From the NCBI GenBank assembly GCA_020402945.1, contig JADBYQ010000002.1, positions 45,219-109,218 on the forward strand: a stretch of DNA of 64,000 nt. The letters run 5' to 3'. A model generated the notes under the pieces. The model had not been told where the DNA came from. It made no database searches and saw only the letters and a program-made list of their open reading frames with translations. This document shows positions 33,163-42,801 of the stretch, one piece after another; position 1 is the first letter of the stretch; each line of letters opens with the position of its first letter. Made by a program: the position numbers and the translations under genes. The DNA comes from Cytophagales bacterium (GTDB lineage: Bacteria > Bacteroidota > Bacteroidia > Cytophagales > Cyclobacteriaceae).

Positions 33163-35676
33163 GTGGCCGAAGAAACGAGTGATCTCCCCGCAAGGCAGAA
33201 TATAATCCCGATTAATATTGAAGACGAAATGCGTGGCGCATACATCGATTATTCGATGTCCGTCATCGTTTCTAGAGCGCTGCCCGATGTGCGTGATGGG
33301 TTAAAACCGGTTCACAGAAGGGTTCTCTATGGCATGCTCGAATTGGGCGTCAATTACAATAAGCCCTACAAAAAGGCAGCCCGCATCGTAGGTGATGTAA
33401 TGGGTAAGTATCATCCCCACGGAGATGCGTCTATTTACGACACGATGGTGCGTATGGCGCAGGAGTGGTCGATGCGTTACATGCTGGTAGACGGGCAGGG
33501 AAACTTTGGGTCTGTAGATGGAGATCCTCCGGCAGCAATGCGCTATACCGAAGCCCGTCTACGGAGAATAGCCGAAGAACTTCTGGCAGATATCAACAAG
33601 GAGACAGTTGATTTTCAGCCCACCTATGACGATCAGAATACAGAACCAACTGTACTGCCTGCAAAGATTCCTAATCTTTTAATCAACGGATCTTCAGGAA
33701 TTGCGGTTGGAATGGCCACGAATATGGCGCCCCATAATTTATCGGAGGTGGTAGATGGCATTACCGCTTACATTGATAACCGCGACATCACAATAGCTGA
33801 GTTGATGAAGCATATTACTGCTCCTGACTTTCCAACGGGTGGAATTATCTACGGCTACCAAGGAATTCAAGAGGCGTATTTAACAGGTCGTGGTAAGATT
33901 GTTATTCGTGCCAAGGCAGAAATCGTACCAAACGCCAACGGGAAAGATCAGATTGTGGCCACTGAAATTCCCTATCAGGTAAACAAGGCAAATATGATTG
34001 AGCGGACGGCCGCTTTGATCAACGAGAAAAAAATTGAAGGCATCAGTGCTATGCGCGATGAATCCGATCGCGAAGGATTCCGTGTGGTGTATGACTTGAA
34101 GAAGGACGCCATTCCAAATGTCGTTTTAAATAATCTATTTAAGTACACCCAGCTACAATCTTCTTTTGGTGTAAATAACGTGGCCTTGGTAAAAGGAAGG
34201 CCGCAGACGCTCAACCTCAAAGATTTGATCGTTTCCTTTGTGGAGCACCGCCACGAAGTAGTAGTTCGCAGAACCAAGTTTGAGTTGGACGAGGCGGAGA
34301 AAAGAGCCCATATTTTGGAGGGCTATTTAATTGCCCTCGACCATCTTGATGAGGTGATTACATTGATCCGAAATTCAAAAGACCCAGAAGTTGCCAAGCT
34401 TGGATTAATGGAGCGTTTTAGCTTATCAGAAATTCAGTCCAAGGCAATTCTGGAAATGCGTTTACAGCGCCTTACCGGCCTAGAGCGTGATAAGATTCAA
34501 AATGAATATGCGGAAGTAAAAGCATTGATCGAAAGGCTAAACGAAATTTTGGATAGCGAACCTATTCGAATGGGTATTATCAAAACAGAGCTGCAAGAAA
34601 TCAAAGAACGTTATGGCGATGCGCGCAGAACCTTAGTGGTTCATAGTGAAGACGACATCACAATGGAAGACATGATCGCCAACGAAGAGATGGTAATCAC
34701 TATTTCCAGTCAGGGATATGTAAAGAGAACTTCCTTATCGGAGTACAGAACGCAAGGTCGCGGGGGTATAGGATCTAAGGCGGTATCCACAAAAGATGAT
34801 GATTTCACAGAACACCTTTTCGTAGCACAAGCGCATAACTACTTATTGATATTTACAGCGCTCGGTCAGGTGTACTGGAAGAAAGTGTATGAAATACCAG
34901 AAGGTACCAAAACTTCTAAAGGCAGAGCTATCCAAAACCTCTTGAATATTCAGCCGGGAGATAGCGTTCGTGCCGTCCTAAATGTAAAGAGCATCGAAGA
35001 CCAGGAATACATCAATAACACCTTCGTCATTCTTTGCACAGAAAAAGGAACCATCAAGAAAACCTCTTTGGAAGCATACTCTCGTCCCAGAGCGAATGGC
35101 ATCACCGCGATCACCATTCATGATGGCGATCGCTTGTTGAACGCTGCCCTCACCAACGGAAAAAACCATATCATCATTGCCAAGAGCGAAGGCAAGGCGG
35201 TCCATTTCAACGAATCGGATGTACGCCCAATGGGTAGAACAGCCGCAGGTGTGCGTGGAGTAACCTTGGAATCTGATCAGGACAATGTGATTGGAATGGT
35301 TTGTATCTCGCGTGAAGACGCCAACTTGTTGGTGGTTTCTGAAAAGGGATATGGAAAGAGATCTGATATTTTTGATTACCGAATTACTCGTAGAGGAGGT
35401 AAGGGGGTTAAGACCATTAATGTAACGGAAAAAACTGGCAAGCTTGTTGCAATCAAGGAGGTCGTAGATAATGATGACCTTATGATTATCAACAAATCAG
35501 GTATAAGTATACGCATCAAAGTGGAGGAACTTCGCGTGATGGGTAGAGCAACCCAAGGCGTGCGTTTGATAAAATTAAACGAAGACGATGCAATTTCATC
35601 TGTAGAAAAGATCCAGCAGATCGAGATCGAAGGTGAGGATAGTGCTCCGTCTGTCGATGAGCCAACAACCAATTAA
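33163..35676 (+). CDS. gyrA: DNA gyrase subunit A
   Basis: An 837-residue type II topoisomerase subunit. The N-terminal breakage-reunion domain starts [20 protein letters not shown] and has the catalytic tyrosine in [11 protein letters not shown] (Tyr128). The C-terminal beta-pinwheel contains the GyrA box QGRGGIG (in [15 protein letters not shown]), marking gyrase rather than topoisomerase IV. The quinolone-determining stretch reads [10 protein letters not shown] (84-93), so an alanine stands at the position of E. coli Ser83. It introduces negative supercoils together with GyrB. The start is GTG; a folded element lies just upstream. A TPR gene follows 43 bases downstream. Confidence 0.97.
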   Translation: MAEETSDLPARQNIIPINIEDEMRGAYIDYSMSVIVSRALPDVRDGLKPVHRRVLYGMLELGVNYNKPYKKAARIVGDVMGKYHPHGDASIYDTMVRMAQEWSMRYMLVDGQGNFGSVDGDPPAAMRYTEARLRRIAEELLADINKETVDFQPTYDDQNTEPTVLPAKIPNLLINGSSGIAVGMATNMAPHNLSEVVDGITAYIDNRDITIAELMKHITAPDFPTGGIIYGYQGIQEAYLTGRGKIVIRAKAEIVPNANGKDQIVATEIPYQVNKANMIERTAALINEKKIEGISAMRDESDREGFRVVYDLKKDAIPNVVLNNLFKYTQLQSSFGVNNVALVKGRPQTLNLKDLIVSFVEHRHEVVVRRTKFELDEAEKRAHILEGYLIALDHLDEVITLIRNSKDPEVAKLGLMERFSLSEIQSKAILEMRLQRLTGLERDKIQNEYAEVKALIERLNEILDSEPIRMGIIKTELQEIKERYGDARRTLVVHSEDDITMEDMIANEEMVITISSQGYVKRTSLSEYRTQGRGGIGSKAVSTKDDDFTEHLFVAQAHNYLLIFTALGQVYWKKVYEIPEGTKTSKGRAIQNLLNIQPGDSVRAVLNVKSIEDQEYINNTFVILCTEKGTIKKTSLEAYSRPRANGITAITIHDGDRLLNAALTNGKNHIIIAKSEGKAVHFNESDVRPMGRTAAGVRGVTLESDQDNVIGMVCISREDANLLVVSEKGYGKRSDIFDYRITRRGGKGVKTINVTEKTGKLVAIKEVVDNDDLMIINKSGISIRIKVEELRVMGRATQGVRLIKLNEDDAISSVEKIQQIEIEGEDSAPSVDEPTTN

Positions 35677-35719
35677 CAATTAACCTAAACCAAAACTTGA
35701 ACTATAAACTAAACAAAAA

Positions 35720-36958
35720 ATGAAAAAAATTGCGATCGGGCTCCTATTTGTAATTCCCCTTTCTGTGCTTGCCCAGAAGGAGATTAAACCAAGTATTTCC
35801 AAGGCAGAAAAAGCCCTCAAAGCCGGTAAATTTGATGAAGCCAAAGCCATCATTGATGTGACGGTGTCCAATCAGGAATTTATGGTTGATAAGAAAGGCA
35901 ATCCTTCAAAAAGTGCCGCTAAAGCCTGGTACTTAAAAGGATTGATCTATGCGGGCATAGACACAACGAAGGAAGCTAAATTCAAATCGCTGGAAGCCGA
36001 GCCTTATAAAGTAGCGGTGGAAGCTTTTTCAAAAAGCAAAGAAATTGGAAAGGGAGAGCTTACTTTCTTTAGCGATGACAATGGATTTCCTGTTTTAAAT
36101 TCTGTTTATGATGGAAAGTTAGCTCAGGCCTATCTAAACATAAGCTTGAAATTGTATCAAGAAGAAAAAGACTACAAAAAGGCTTTTGATTATATGGAAC
36201 GTGTGGTTTATTTCATCCCCAAAGATACTACCATGCTTTTAAATGCAGGTGTTTATTTTGCCCCCTCTGCCGAGGAATACGAAAAAGCACTTGACTATAT
36301 TGACAGATATCACGCTGCTGGAGGAACTAACCCTGATTCATATATTCAGAAATTGAGTATCTATCTCAACAAGAAAAAAGACTTGGATAAGGCACTCGCA
36401 ATTACTCAGGATTTAATGAAGAGATATCCTGCTAACACCGATTATCCTAAATACGAATTGGATATTTACATAAAACAGAATCGCCTGCCCGAAGCAAAAG
36501 CCGCCATGGAAAAGAGCGCCATTGCAAACCCGAAAGACATCGAATCGCGCTACTACTTAGGTGTCATCAGCAATGAAATGAAGGATCCTACAGAAGCAAA
36601 GAAATGGTTCAACGAAGCATTGAAGCTAAACCCTGATCACTATGAATCTACGGCTTCACTTGCCGATATGAGTTACAAGGATGTAAGAAAGGTGAGAGAA
36701 GAGCGTAATGAAATTTCCGGTACCAAAGATGCGGACCTTAAGAAAAGAGCAGAATTATTTAAATTGATTGAAGTAAAATTGAAAGAATCAGTTCCTTATT
36801 GGGAGAAGTGTGAGGCACTAAAACCTAATGAAGAGACCGTGCTTTATGGTCTGCTTTCCGTGTATGGAGATCTAGCAAACTATGATGAGGTAACCTACAA
36901 CCCGAAATTGGAAAAGCTGAAAAAGAAGATGAAGTCTTTAAAGCTTGAAATAGACTAA
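35720..36958 (+). CDS. Periplasmic TPR-repeat protein
   Basis: A 412-residue protein with signal peptide MKKIAIGLLFVIPLSVLAQ. Tandem TPR helical hairpins follow: SKAEKALKAGKFDEAKAIID, AQAYLNISLKLYQEEKDYKK, ALDYIDRYHAAGGTNPDSYI, ELDIYIKQNRLPEAKAAMEK, SRYYLGVISNEMKDPTEAKK. It ends in a Lys-rich helix. TPRs serve as protein-binding scaffolds; the partner is unknown. It probably shares the gyrA transcript, since no -7 element is visible in the 43-base gap, and it ends in a clear terminator. Confidence 0.82.
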   Translation: MKKIAIGLLFVIPLSVLAQKEIKPSISKAEKALKAGKFDEAKAIIDVTVSNQEFMVDKKGNPSKSAAKAWYLKGLIYAGIDTTKEAKFKSLEAEPYKVAVEAFSKSKEIGKGELTFFSDDNGFPVLNSVYDGKLAQAYLNISLKLYQEEKDYKKAFDYMERVVYFIPKDTTMLLNAGVYFAPSAEEYEKALDYIDRYHAAGGTNPDSYIQKLSIYLNKKKDLDKALAITQDLMKRYPANTDYPKYELDIYIKQNRLPEAKAAMEKSAIANPKDIESRYYLGVISNEMKDPTEAKKWFNEALKLNPDHYESTASLADMSYKDVRKVREERNEISGTKDADLKKRAELFKLIEVKLKESVPYWEKCEALKPNEETVLYGLLSVYGDLANYDEVTYNPKLEKLKKKMKSLKLEID

Positions 36959-36980
36959 GTACAGAACAATTGTCTTAAAG

Positions 36981-37015
36981 AAGCGGCTGGGTTAAATACT
37001 CAGTCGCTTTTTTTT
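36981..37015 (+). terminator. Rho-independent terminator after the TPR gene
   Basis: AAGCGGCTGGGT pairs with ACTCAGTCGCTT (two G-T pairs) around TAAAT and runs into eight T residues. Confidence 0.85.
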
Positions 37016-37026
37016 GCTAAATTAAT

Positions 37027-37051
37027 AAGTAAAATAAATTTACTTAAGTAA
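37027..37051. promoter_or_regulatory. Palindromic AAGTAAA/TTACTTAAGTAA sites upstream of imuA
   Basis: AAGTAAA (37027-37033) and TTTACTT (37039-37045) form a perfect inverted repeat, and TTACTTAAGTAA (37040-37051) is a perfect 12-bp palindrome overlapping it. They are candidate regulator-binding sites about 115-140 bases before the imu operon. Confidence 0.4.
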
Positions 37052-37120
37052 GTATTCAATTTTTTAGATGTGATTAAACAATTGTAAGTAGGTATTTGCC
37101 TATAATAATCAAAAAATAAT

Positions 37121-37151
37121 TACTAATATTTTTAGTATTTACTTACATTTG
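37121..37151 (+). promoter_or_regulatory. imu operon promoter with a palindrome in the spacer
   Basis: TACATTTG (37144-37151) is a perfect -7 element 13 bases before the imuA ATG. The palindrome TACTAA-TATTT-TTAGTA (37121-37137) fills the space between it and the -33 position, where a repressor such as LexA would block polymerase. The binding protein is not identified. Confidence 0.5.
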
Positions 37152-37164
37152 GGAATCTAATCTC

Positions 37165-37902
37165 ATGATTCCCCTAAAAAAGATTGACATTTTTAATCAA
37201 CTCCAATCGGAGATACTAAAGCTGCAAGGGTTTAAATCAGCCAGTCAGATGGCATTGGGTGCCGGACTGGGAGTCATTGAAAAGGCATTTCCAAATGCTA
37301 CTTTTCCCCTTGGAGCCATTCATGAATTCATATCTCAGGAGTCAGAAGATGTTGCAGCAACGAGGGGCTTTTTAGCTGGTTTGTTAGCTTCTCTCATGAG
37401 GAATGATGGAACAGCCATCTGGATCAGTTCTCAGCGAACCATTTTTCCTCCTGCCCTAAAGAACTTTGGCCTGTCGCCTGATCGGTTTCTATTCCTCGAT
37501 TTATCTAAAGAAAGAGATGTGCTTTGGGCAATGGAAGAAGCTCTGAAATGTGCAGCATTGACTACCGTAATAGGAGAGATGCGCGAAATCAGTTTCACCG
37601 CTTCAAGACGTCTGCAATTGGCCGTGGAGCAAAGTAAAGTGACGGGGTTCATCCTTCGCAACAATGCAGCTCGCTTAGGAACAACGGCTTGTGTATCAAG
37701 GTGGAAAGTTAGTTCACTTCCCAGCGAAGCAGTAGATGGACTGCCTGGCATCGGCTTTCCACAGTGGCGTGTCGAATTACAGCGCGTACGCAATGGCCAG
37801 CCTGGTGTGTGGAATCTGCAATGGAGAAAGAACTGCTTGGTTCACATCAGTGGCTACGACCAAGCATCAAGTATTGCTTACCCGGCCAAACAAGCAGGAT
37901 GA
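37165..37902 (+). CDS. imuA: ImuA-like RecA-fold protein of the translesion mutasome
   Basis: A 245-residue protein resembling the RecA/SulA-like ImuA. LGVIEKAFPNATFPLGAIHE, then GTAIWISSQRTIFPPALKNF and RFLFLDLSKERDVLWAMEEA, LKCAALTTVIGEM and SRRLQLAVEQSKVTGFILR (RecA-like core strands). It lacks an obvious full Walker A, as expected for this diverged family. It acts with ImuB and DnaE2 in damage-induced mutagenesis, and gene order is diagnostic: imuA-imuB-dnaE2. It is first in the operon, with a near-leaderless start behind the palindrome-bearing promoter. ImuB begins four bases after its stop. Confidence 0.88.
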   Translation: MIPLKKIDIFNQLQSEILKLQGFKSASQMALGAGLGVIEKAFPNATFPLGAIHEFISQESEDVAATRGFLAGLLASLMRNDGTAIWISSQRTIFPPALKNFGLSPDRFLFLDLSKERDVLWAMEEALKCAALTTVIGEMREISFTASRRLQLAVEQSKVTGFILRNNAARLGTTACVSRWKVSSLPSEAVDGLPGIGFPQWRVELQRVRNGQPGVWNLQWRKNCLVHISGYDQASSIAYPAKQAG

Positions 37903-37906
37903 ATCC

Positions 37907-39406
37907 ATGGACAAGCGCTTCGTGTCGATATGGTTTCGGTATTTTGCTACCGACTGGTTCAGCCTCCGGCAGCCTGAATTAAAAAAACGGCCACTGGTGC
38001 TGCGAATGCCTTCGCACGGACGCATGATTGTCACCGCAATAAATGCAGAGGCTGAACGCAATGGCCTGAAGCGCGGTATGGTATTGGCCGATGCCCGCGC
38101 GCTCGTTCCAGCATTAGAAGTACTCGATGATGAGCCTGACAAAATCAGTCGTGTGCTCACTAAATTGGGTGAGTGGTGTATTCGCTTCACGCCTTTTGTA
38201 GCACTCGATTCTACCGATGGTCTTTTCTTCGATGCCACCGGCTGTGCACATTTGTGGGGCAGTGAAGAAAAATATCTCAGCGACATTATTCAAAAAATAA
38301 TGGCCCGTGGCTATTCTGTAAAGGCTGCTATGGCTGACACGCCCGGTGCTGCTTGGGCCATAGCGCGCTATGAAAAGAAAAGCGGAGTCACTCCACCAGG
38401 TCAGCACATCGATGCTTTATTGCCGCTGCCACCTCAGGCGTTGCGACTAGAGCAAGAAACCGTAGAGCGATTGCATAAATTAGGGCTTCATCAGATTAAA
38501 CAATTCATTCGCTTGCCACGCACCGCTATGCGCAAGCGTTTCGGTCCGCCATTTCTGCAGCAGTTAGATAAAGCAATAGGGCAGGAGATGGAAATGCTAG
38601 AGCCCATTCAACCTGTGGAACCGTATCAGGAAAGACTGCCTTGCTTAGAACCGATCGTGACTGCCGTGAGCATTGAGATGGCGTTGAAGCAATTATTAGA
38701 GAAACTATGTCTGCGCTTACAGCAAGAACAAAAAGGATTGCGCACCGCTGTACTGAAAGGCTATCGGGTAGATGGAAAGATAGAACAGATATCAATCGCA
38801 ACCAGCCGCCCTTCGCATCACGTTCCACACTTGTTCAAATTATTTGAAATTAAAATATCTTCTATGGAGCCGGCTCTTGGCATTGAGCTGTTTGTGTTGG
38901 AAGCTCCCAAAGTAGAAGATCACTTGCCTCAACAAGAAAAGATGTGGGAAGCTGTTGGTGGACTGAATGACCTGCGCTTGTCGGAGTTGGTAGACAGATT
39001 GGCCAACAAAATTGGTGCAGATCGTATTCATCGCTACTTGCCAGCCGAGCATCATTGGCCGGAGCGCTCGTATCAATCTACAGACTCGCTTCAAAAAGAA
39101 CCTGATGCGGATTGGCGTACGGATGTGATCCGGCCGGTGCAGTTGCTTCCATCACCGCTACGAATTGAAGTAACAGCACCCATTCCTGATTATCCTCCTT
39201 TGCTATTTCGTCATAATGGAAAAGTGCATTCCATCGTAAAGGCCGATGGCCCTGAACGCATCGAACAAGAGTGGTGGCTGCAACAAGGCCAGCACCGCGA
39301 CTACTACCGAGTAGAAGATGAAGAGGGACATCGGTATTGGCTGTTTCGGTTAGGACACTATCATGAGGAAACGTATACGTGGTTTTTGCATGGCTACTTC
39401 GCTTAA
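37907..39406 (+). CDS. imuB: ImuB, catalytically degenerate Y-family polymerase
   Basis: A 499-residue DinB-like protein. I chose the ATG at 37907 (MDKRFVSIWFRYFATDWFSL), four bases after imuA; a longer frame only overlaps imuA. The Y-family fold is recognisable (GMVLADARALVPALEVLDDE, WGSEEKYLSDIIQKIMARGY, ADTPGAAWAIARYE, helix-hairpin-helix region LHKLGLHQIKQFIRLP). The polymerase acidic residues are lost: the first motif reads FVSIWFRYF where DxD is expected, and SxDE becomes STDG. ImuB is known to act as a hub that binds the beta clamp, ImuA and DnaE2 rather than as a polymerase. Confidence 0.9.
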   Translation: MDKRFVSIWFRYFATDWFSLRQPELKKRPLVLRMPSHGRMIVTAINAEAERNGLKRGMVLADARALVPALEVLDDEPDKISRVLTKLGEWCIRFTPFVALDSTDGLFFDATGCAHLWGSEEKYLSDIIQKIMARGYSVKAAMADTPGAAWAIARYEKKSGVTPPGQHIDALLPLPPQALRLEQETVERLHKLGLHQIKQFIRLPRTAMRKRFGPPFLQQLDKAIGQEMEMLEPIQPVEPYQERLPCLEPIVTAVSIEMALKQLLEKLCLRLQQEQKGLRTAVLKGYRVDGKIEQISIATSRPSHHVPHLFKLFEIKISSMEPALGIELFVLEAPKVEDHLPQQEKMWEAVGGLNDLRLSELVDRLANKIGADRIHRYLPAEHHWPERSYQSTDSLQKEPDADWRTDVIRPVQLLPSPLRIEVTAPIPDYPPLLFRHNGKVHSIVKADGPERIEQEWWLQQGQHRDYYRVEDEEGHRYWLFRLGHYHEETYTWFLHGYFA

Positions 39407-39410
39407 ATAG

Positions 39411-39508
39411 ACGTGAGATTTGAGATGTGAGTATTGAGACACTCTCACAACTCAAGTCTCAAGTCTCAAGTCTCACATCTCACATCTCACATCTCATATC
39501 TCACATCT
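39411..39508. repeat. CTCACAT/CTCAAGT repeat array between imuB and dnaE2
   Basis: The gap holds a run of short units (CTCAAGT three times, then CTCACAT four or more times). The array starts with the inverse GTGAGATTTGAGATGTGAG (39413-39431), which pairs with CTCACATCTCACATCTCAC (39472-39490) with one mismatch in 19. It can form a long hairpin inside the operon message. Confidence 0.85.
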
Positions 39509-39512
39509 AAAA

Positions 39513-42500
39513 ATGAACTACACCGAACTTCAAGTCACATCCAATTTCAGTTTTTTGCGTGGCGCTTCGCACCCGGAAGAATTGGTGAAGCACGCGGCTG
39601 CACTTGGCTATGATGCCATTGCTATCACTGACCGAAACACATTGGCGGGAATCGTTCGTGCACATGTAGCAGCAAAAAAATTTGGCATTAAATTTATTCC
39701 GGCCTGCTGGATCGATTTGCAAGACGGGCCGAGTTTACTGGCATATCCTACTAACAAAAACGGCTATGCACGCTTATCGCAATTACTCACCGTAGGCAAT
39801 CTTCGTACAGAAAAAGGAAAGTGCGAATTGTACAAAGCCGATGTATACCAACATGCCGAAGAAATAAAATGGATAATAGTGTCACCCACTGTACTCAGCG
39901 ATGATTTTCAGTTTGACAGATCGTTCATTGAAACCGTAAAAGAATACCGTAACTCATTGGGCACATCGTTATCCATCGCAGCTACCCGCGTGTATCATGG
40001 AACAGATGCTAAACTGCTACATCGCATTCACCAACTCAGCTTGCAGCTAAACATACCCATGGTAGCCACCAATGATGTTCACTACCATGTTGCAGAGCGA
40101 AGAGAATTGCAAGACGTTGTTACCTGTGTGCGTGAGAAGTGTACGATTCATACGGCTGGTTTTCGGCTTCATCCCAATGCCGAACGATACCTGAAGACGA
40201 TCGAAGAAATGCATCGTCTGTTCCGACCTTATCCAGAAGCCATTGAACAGGCGCGGCTGATAGGTGAGGCCTGCACTTTTTCGTTGGATGAATTGAAGTA
40301 TCAATATCCGAAGGAGATTACCAGCGATGGACGTACGCCTCAAGCTGAATTAGTGTACCTCACCTGGCAAGGAGCACATGAGCGTTTTGGCGAAACGATA
40401 CCCGAAAAAGTAAAAGGCACGATTCACTACGAGCTAAACTTTATCGAGCAGATGAACTATGCCGAATATTTTCTTACGGTCTACGACATTGTGCGGTACG
40501 CTCGTCAGCAAAAAATTCTTTGTCAGGGAAGAGGCTCTGCTGCTAACTCTACCGTATGTTATTGTTTGGGTATTACTTCTGTAGATCCAGCCAAATTCGA
40601 TTTACTTTTTGAGCGATTCATTTCAGCTGCCCGCAACGAGCCTCCGGATATTGATGTGGATTTTGAGCACGAGAGGCGCGAAGAAGTGATGCAATATATT
40701 TACAATAAGTATGGTCGTGACCGCGCAGCGATTGTAGCCACGGTAACCGAGTTACACCACAAGGGCGCCATCCGCGATGTAGGCAAGGCCATGGGCTTAT
40801 CGGTAGATGTCATCACCCGATTGTCAGGATTGATCTGGAGTTTTTCTGAAGATGGTTTTGATCGTGATCGAATTCTCTCGCAGGGCATCAACCCCGATGA
40901 GCCTACGATTCAAAAAGTATTGGAACTCACAGCTCAGTTCATGGGATTCCCCCGTCAGCTGGGGCAGCATACGGGAGGTTTCGTAATTACGCAAGGTAAG
41001 TTATCTGATTTGTGCCCGATTATCAATGCGCGTATGGAAAACCGCACCAACATAGAATGGAACAAAGATGATATTGAAGCGCTTAAGTTTTTAAAGATTG
41101 ACATACTGGCGTTGGGTATGCTCACTTGCATTCGAAAAGCATTTAACTTGGCGAAGAAGCATTACAACCTGGATTTAACATTGGCCAATATTCCGCAAGA
41201 CGATCCTGCCGTATATGAGATGGTAAGTCATGCCGATACGATTGGCGTATTTCAAATTGAAAGCCGTGCACAACAATCCATGTTACCGCGCTTGCGCCCA
41301 AATTGCTTTTATGATCTCGTCATTGAAGTGGCCATTGTACGGCCGGGGCCTATTCAAGGTGATATGGTGCACCCTTATTTGCGCAGGCGCAATGGCGAAG
41401 AGCCGATCGAGTATCCTTCACTCGAGTTGAAAGAGATACTTGGACGCACGTTGGGTGTTCCTTTGTTTCAAGAGCAAGCCATGAAGATTGCCATTGTAGC
41501 AGCGGGATTTACACCAACAGAAGCAGATGAATTGCGAAGGAGCATGGCGACTTTTAAAGCAAAAGGAAAAGTTTCTTATTTCCGCGATAAGCTCGTGAAT
41601 GGCATGGTAGCGAAAGGCTATGCGCCTGAGTATGCTCAACGGGTTTTCAAACAGTTGGAAGGTTTTGGTAGTTATGGATTTCCGGAAAGTCATGCGGTGA
41701 GTTTTGCATTGCTGGTATATGTTTCTTCGTGGCTCAAGTGTTATTATCCCGATGTATTCACAGGTGCACTGCTCAATAGCTTGCCGATGGGCTTTTATCA
41801 ACCTGCGCAAGTGGTGATCGATGCGCGCAACCACGGAGTAGATGTTCGGCCTGTGGATGTAAATTTTTCTAACTGGGATTATCAGTTAGAAGAAAAATCA
41901 GGAAAGTATTGTGCTGTGCGATTGGGCTTCCGGCAAGTGAAAGGACTGCGCGAAGAAGAAATGAAACTATTGATCGATCGGAGAGGCGAAGGGTTTACGT
42001 CAATGCACCAATTGCGCGAGTTAGGATTAGGCGAAGCGACCCTGGAAAAACTAGCCGATGCAGATGCCTTTCGTTCGTTGCAGCACGATAGGCGAGAAGC
42101 ATTGTGGGAAGTTTCCACGCAAGAGAAACCCACTGCTATTTTTGGAAGCCAAGTGGTAGAAGAAGCATCCGTGGAACTTCCTTCTATGACTGCTTCAGAA
42201 CATGTGGTGTACGACTATGCATCAACAGCGTTGTCACTCAAGGCGCATCCGGTTAGTTTTGTGCGCGAACAGCTTCGACAGTTACATGCAATTTCTACTG
42301 CTGAATTGGCAAGTGCAAAAGAAGGAGCGCTTGTTAAAGTAGCGGGTCTGATACTCGTACGACAGCGACCTGGCACAGCTAAGGGGGTTTGCTTCATCAC
42401 ACTCGAAGACGAGACTGGTGTGGCCAACTTGGTGTTGTTCAAAAAACAATTTGATTACTATCGCAAAGAAGTTATCCAGTCGCGTCTGTTGATGGTAGAA

Positions 42501-42722
42501 GGTAAGTTACAGCGCGAAGGCGAAGTGATACACGTGATTGTAAAGCGCTGCTTCGATTTATCATCGCTGCTTCGCACCCTAACGGCTTCATTGAGCGAAG
42601 AACTATCCGTTGCGCCATCTCGCGCAGATGAAAAGACAGCGGTGCACGACCCGCGTAACAAAAAACCTGCGCCCGTCTTTGAGCAAACTAAGATATGGTC
42701 GGAGGGTAGGAATTTCAGGTAG
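39513..42722 (+). CDS. dnaE2: Error-prone DNA polymerase III alpha subunit (DnaE2/ImuC)
   Basis: A 1069-residue C-family polymerase, the shorter DnaE2 type. The N-terminal PHP domain has SNFSFLRGASHPEELVKHAA and AIAITDRNTLAG. The catalytic palm has GRGSAANSTVCYCLGITSVD and PPDIDVDFEHERREEV (paired aspartates), then GQHTGGFVI and IVRPGPIQGDMVHPYLRRR. The C-terminus carries an OB-fold (VKVAGLILVRQRPGTAKGVC). As the third gene of the imu cassette it performs error-prone synthesis over damaged DNA. It is separated from imuB by 106 bases of repeat sequence, unlike the tight imuA-imuB junction. Confidence 0.95.
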   Translation: MNYTELQVTSNFSFLRGASHPEELVKHAAALGYDAIAITDRNTLAGIVRAHVAAKKFGIKFIPACWIDLQDGPSLLAYPTNKNGYARLSQLLTVGNLRTEKGKCELYKADVYQHAEEIKWIIVSPTVLSDDFQFDRSFIETVKEYRNSLGTSLSIAATRVYHGTDAKLLHRIHQLSLQLNIPMVATNDVHYHVAERRELQDVVTCVREKCTIHTAGFRLHPNAERYLKTIEEMHRLFRPYPEAIEQARLIGEACTFSLDELKYQYPKEITSDGRTPQAELVYLTWQGAHERFGETIPEKVKGTIHYELNFIEQMNYAEYFLTVYDIVRYARQQKILCQGRGSAANSTVCYCLGITSVDPAKFDLLFERFISAARNEPPDIDVDFEHERREEVMQYIYNKYGRDRAAIVATVTELHHKGAIRDVGKAMGLSVDVITRLSGLIWSFSEDGFDRDRILSQGINPDEPTIQKVLELTAQFMGFPRQLGQHTGGFVITQGKLSDLCPIINARMENRTNIEWNKDDIEALKFLKIDILALGMLTCIRKAFNLAKKHYNLDLTLANIPQDDPAVYEMVSHADTIGVFQIESRAQQSMLPRLRPNCFYDLVIEVAIVRPGPIQGDMVHPYLRRRNGEEPIEYPSLELKEILGRTLGVPLFQEQAMKIAIVAAGFTPTEADELRRSMATFKAKGKVSYFRDKLVNGMVAKGYAPEYAQRVFKQLEGFGSYGFPESHAVSFALLVYVSSWLKCYYPDVFTGALLNSLPMGFYQPAQVVIDARNHGVDVRPVDVNFSNWDYQLEEKSGKYCAVRLGFRQVKGLREEEMKLLIDRRGEGFTSMHQLRELGLGEATLEKLADADAFRSLQHDRREALWEVSTQEKPTAIFGSQVVEEASVELPSMTASEHVVYDYASTALSLKAHPVSFVREQLRQLHAISTAELASAKEGALVKVAGLILVRQRPGTAKGVCFITLEDETGVANLVLFKKQFDYYRKEVIQSRLLMVEGKLQREGEVIHVIVKRCFDLSSLLRTLTASLSEELSVAPSRADEKTAVHDPRNKKPAPVFEQTKIWSEGRNFR

Positions 42723-42768
42723 GGTAAGGCAAGTCACTTTGTTAGTATGGAACAATATAGTTATGTAC

Positions 42769-42787
42769 TTTTAAGCACTGCTTAAAA
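42769..42787. promoter_or_regulatory. Perfect inverted repeat over the promoter of the DUF6265 gene
   Basis: TTTTAAGC-ACT-GCTTAAAA is a perfect 8-bp inverted repeat that overlaps TACTTTTA (42766-42773), a -7-like element, 15 bases before the ATG. It may be an operator or a leader hairpin. Confidence 0.4.
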
Positions 42788-42801
42788 CTAATAAGCACCT
42801 G

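Noticed and set aside
37736..37906. 57-codon N-terminal extension of imuB
   Set aside because: It only overlaps imuA in another frame. The ATG at 37907 lies four bases after the imuA stop and gives the family N-terminus.
39411..39508. CRISPR-like array between imuB and dnaE2
   Set aside because: Units are about 7 bp with no unique spacers, and no cas genes are present. It is a simple tandem/inverted repeat.
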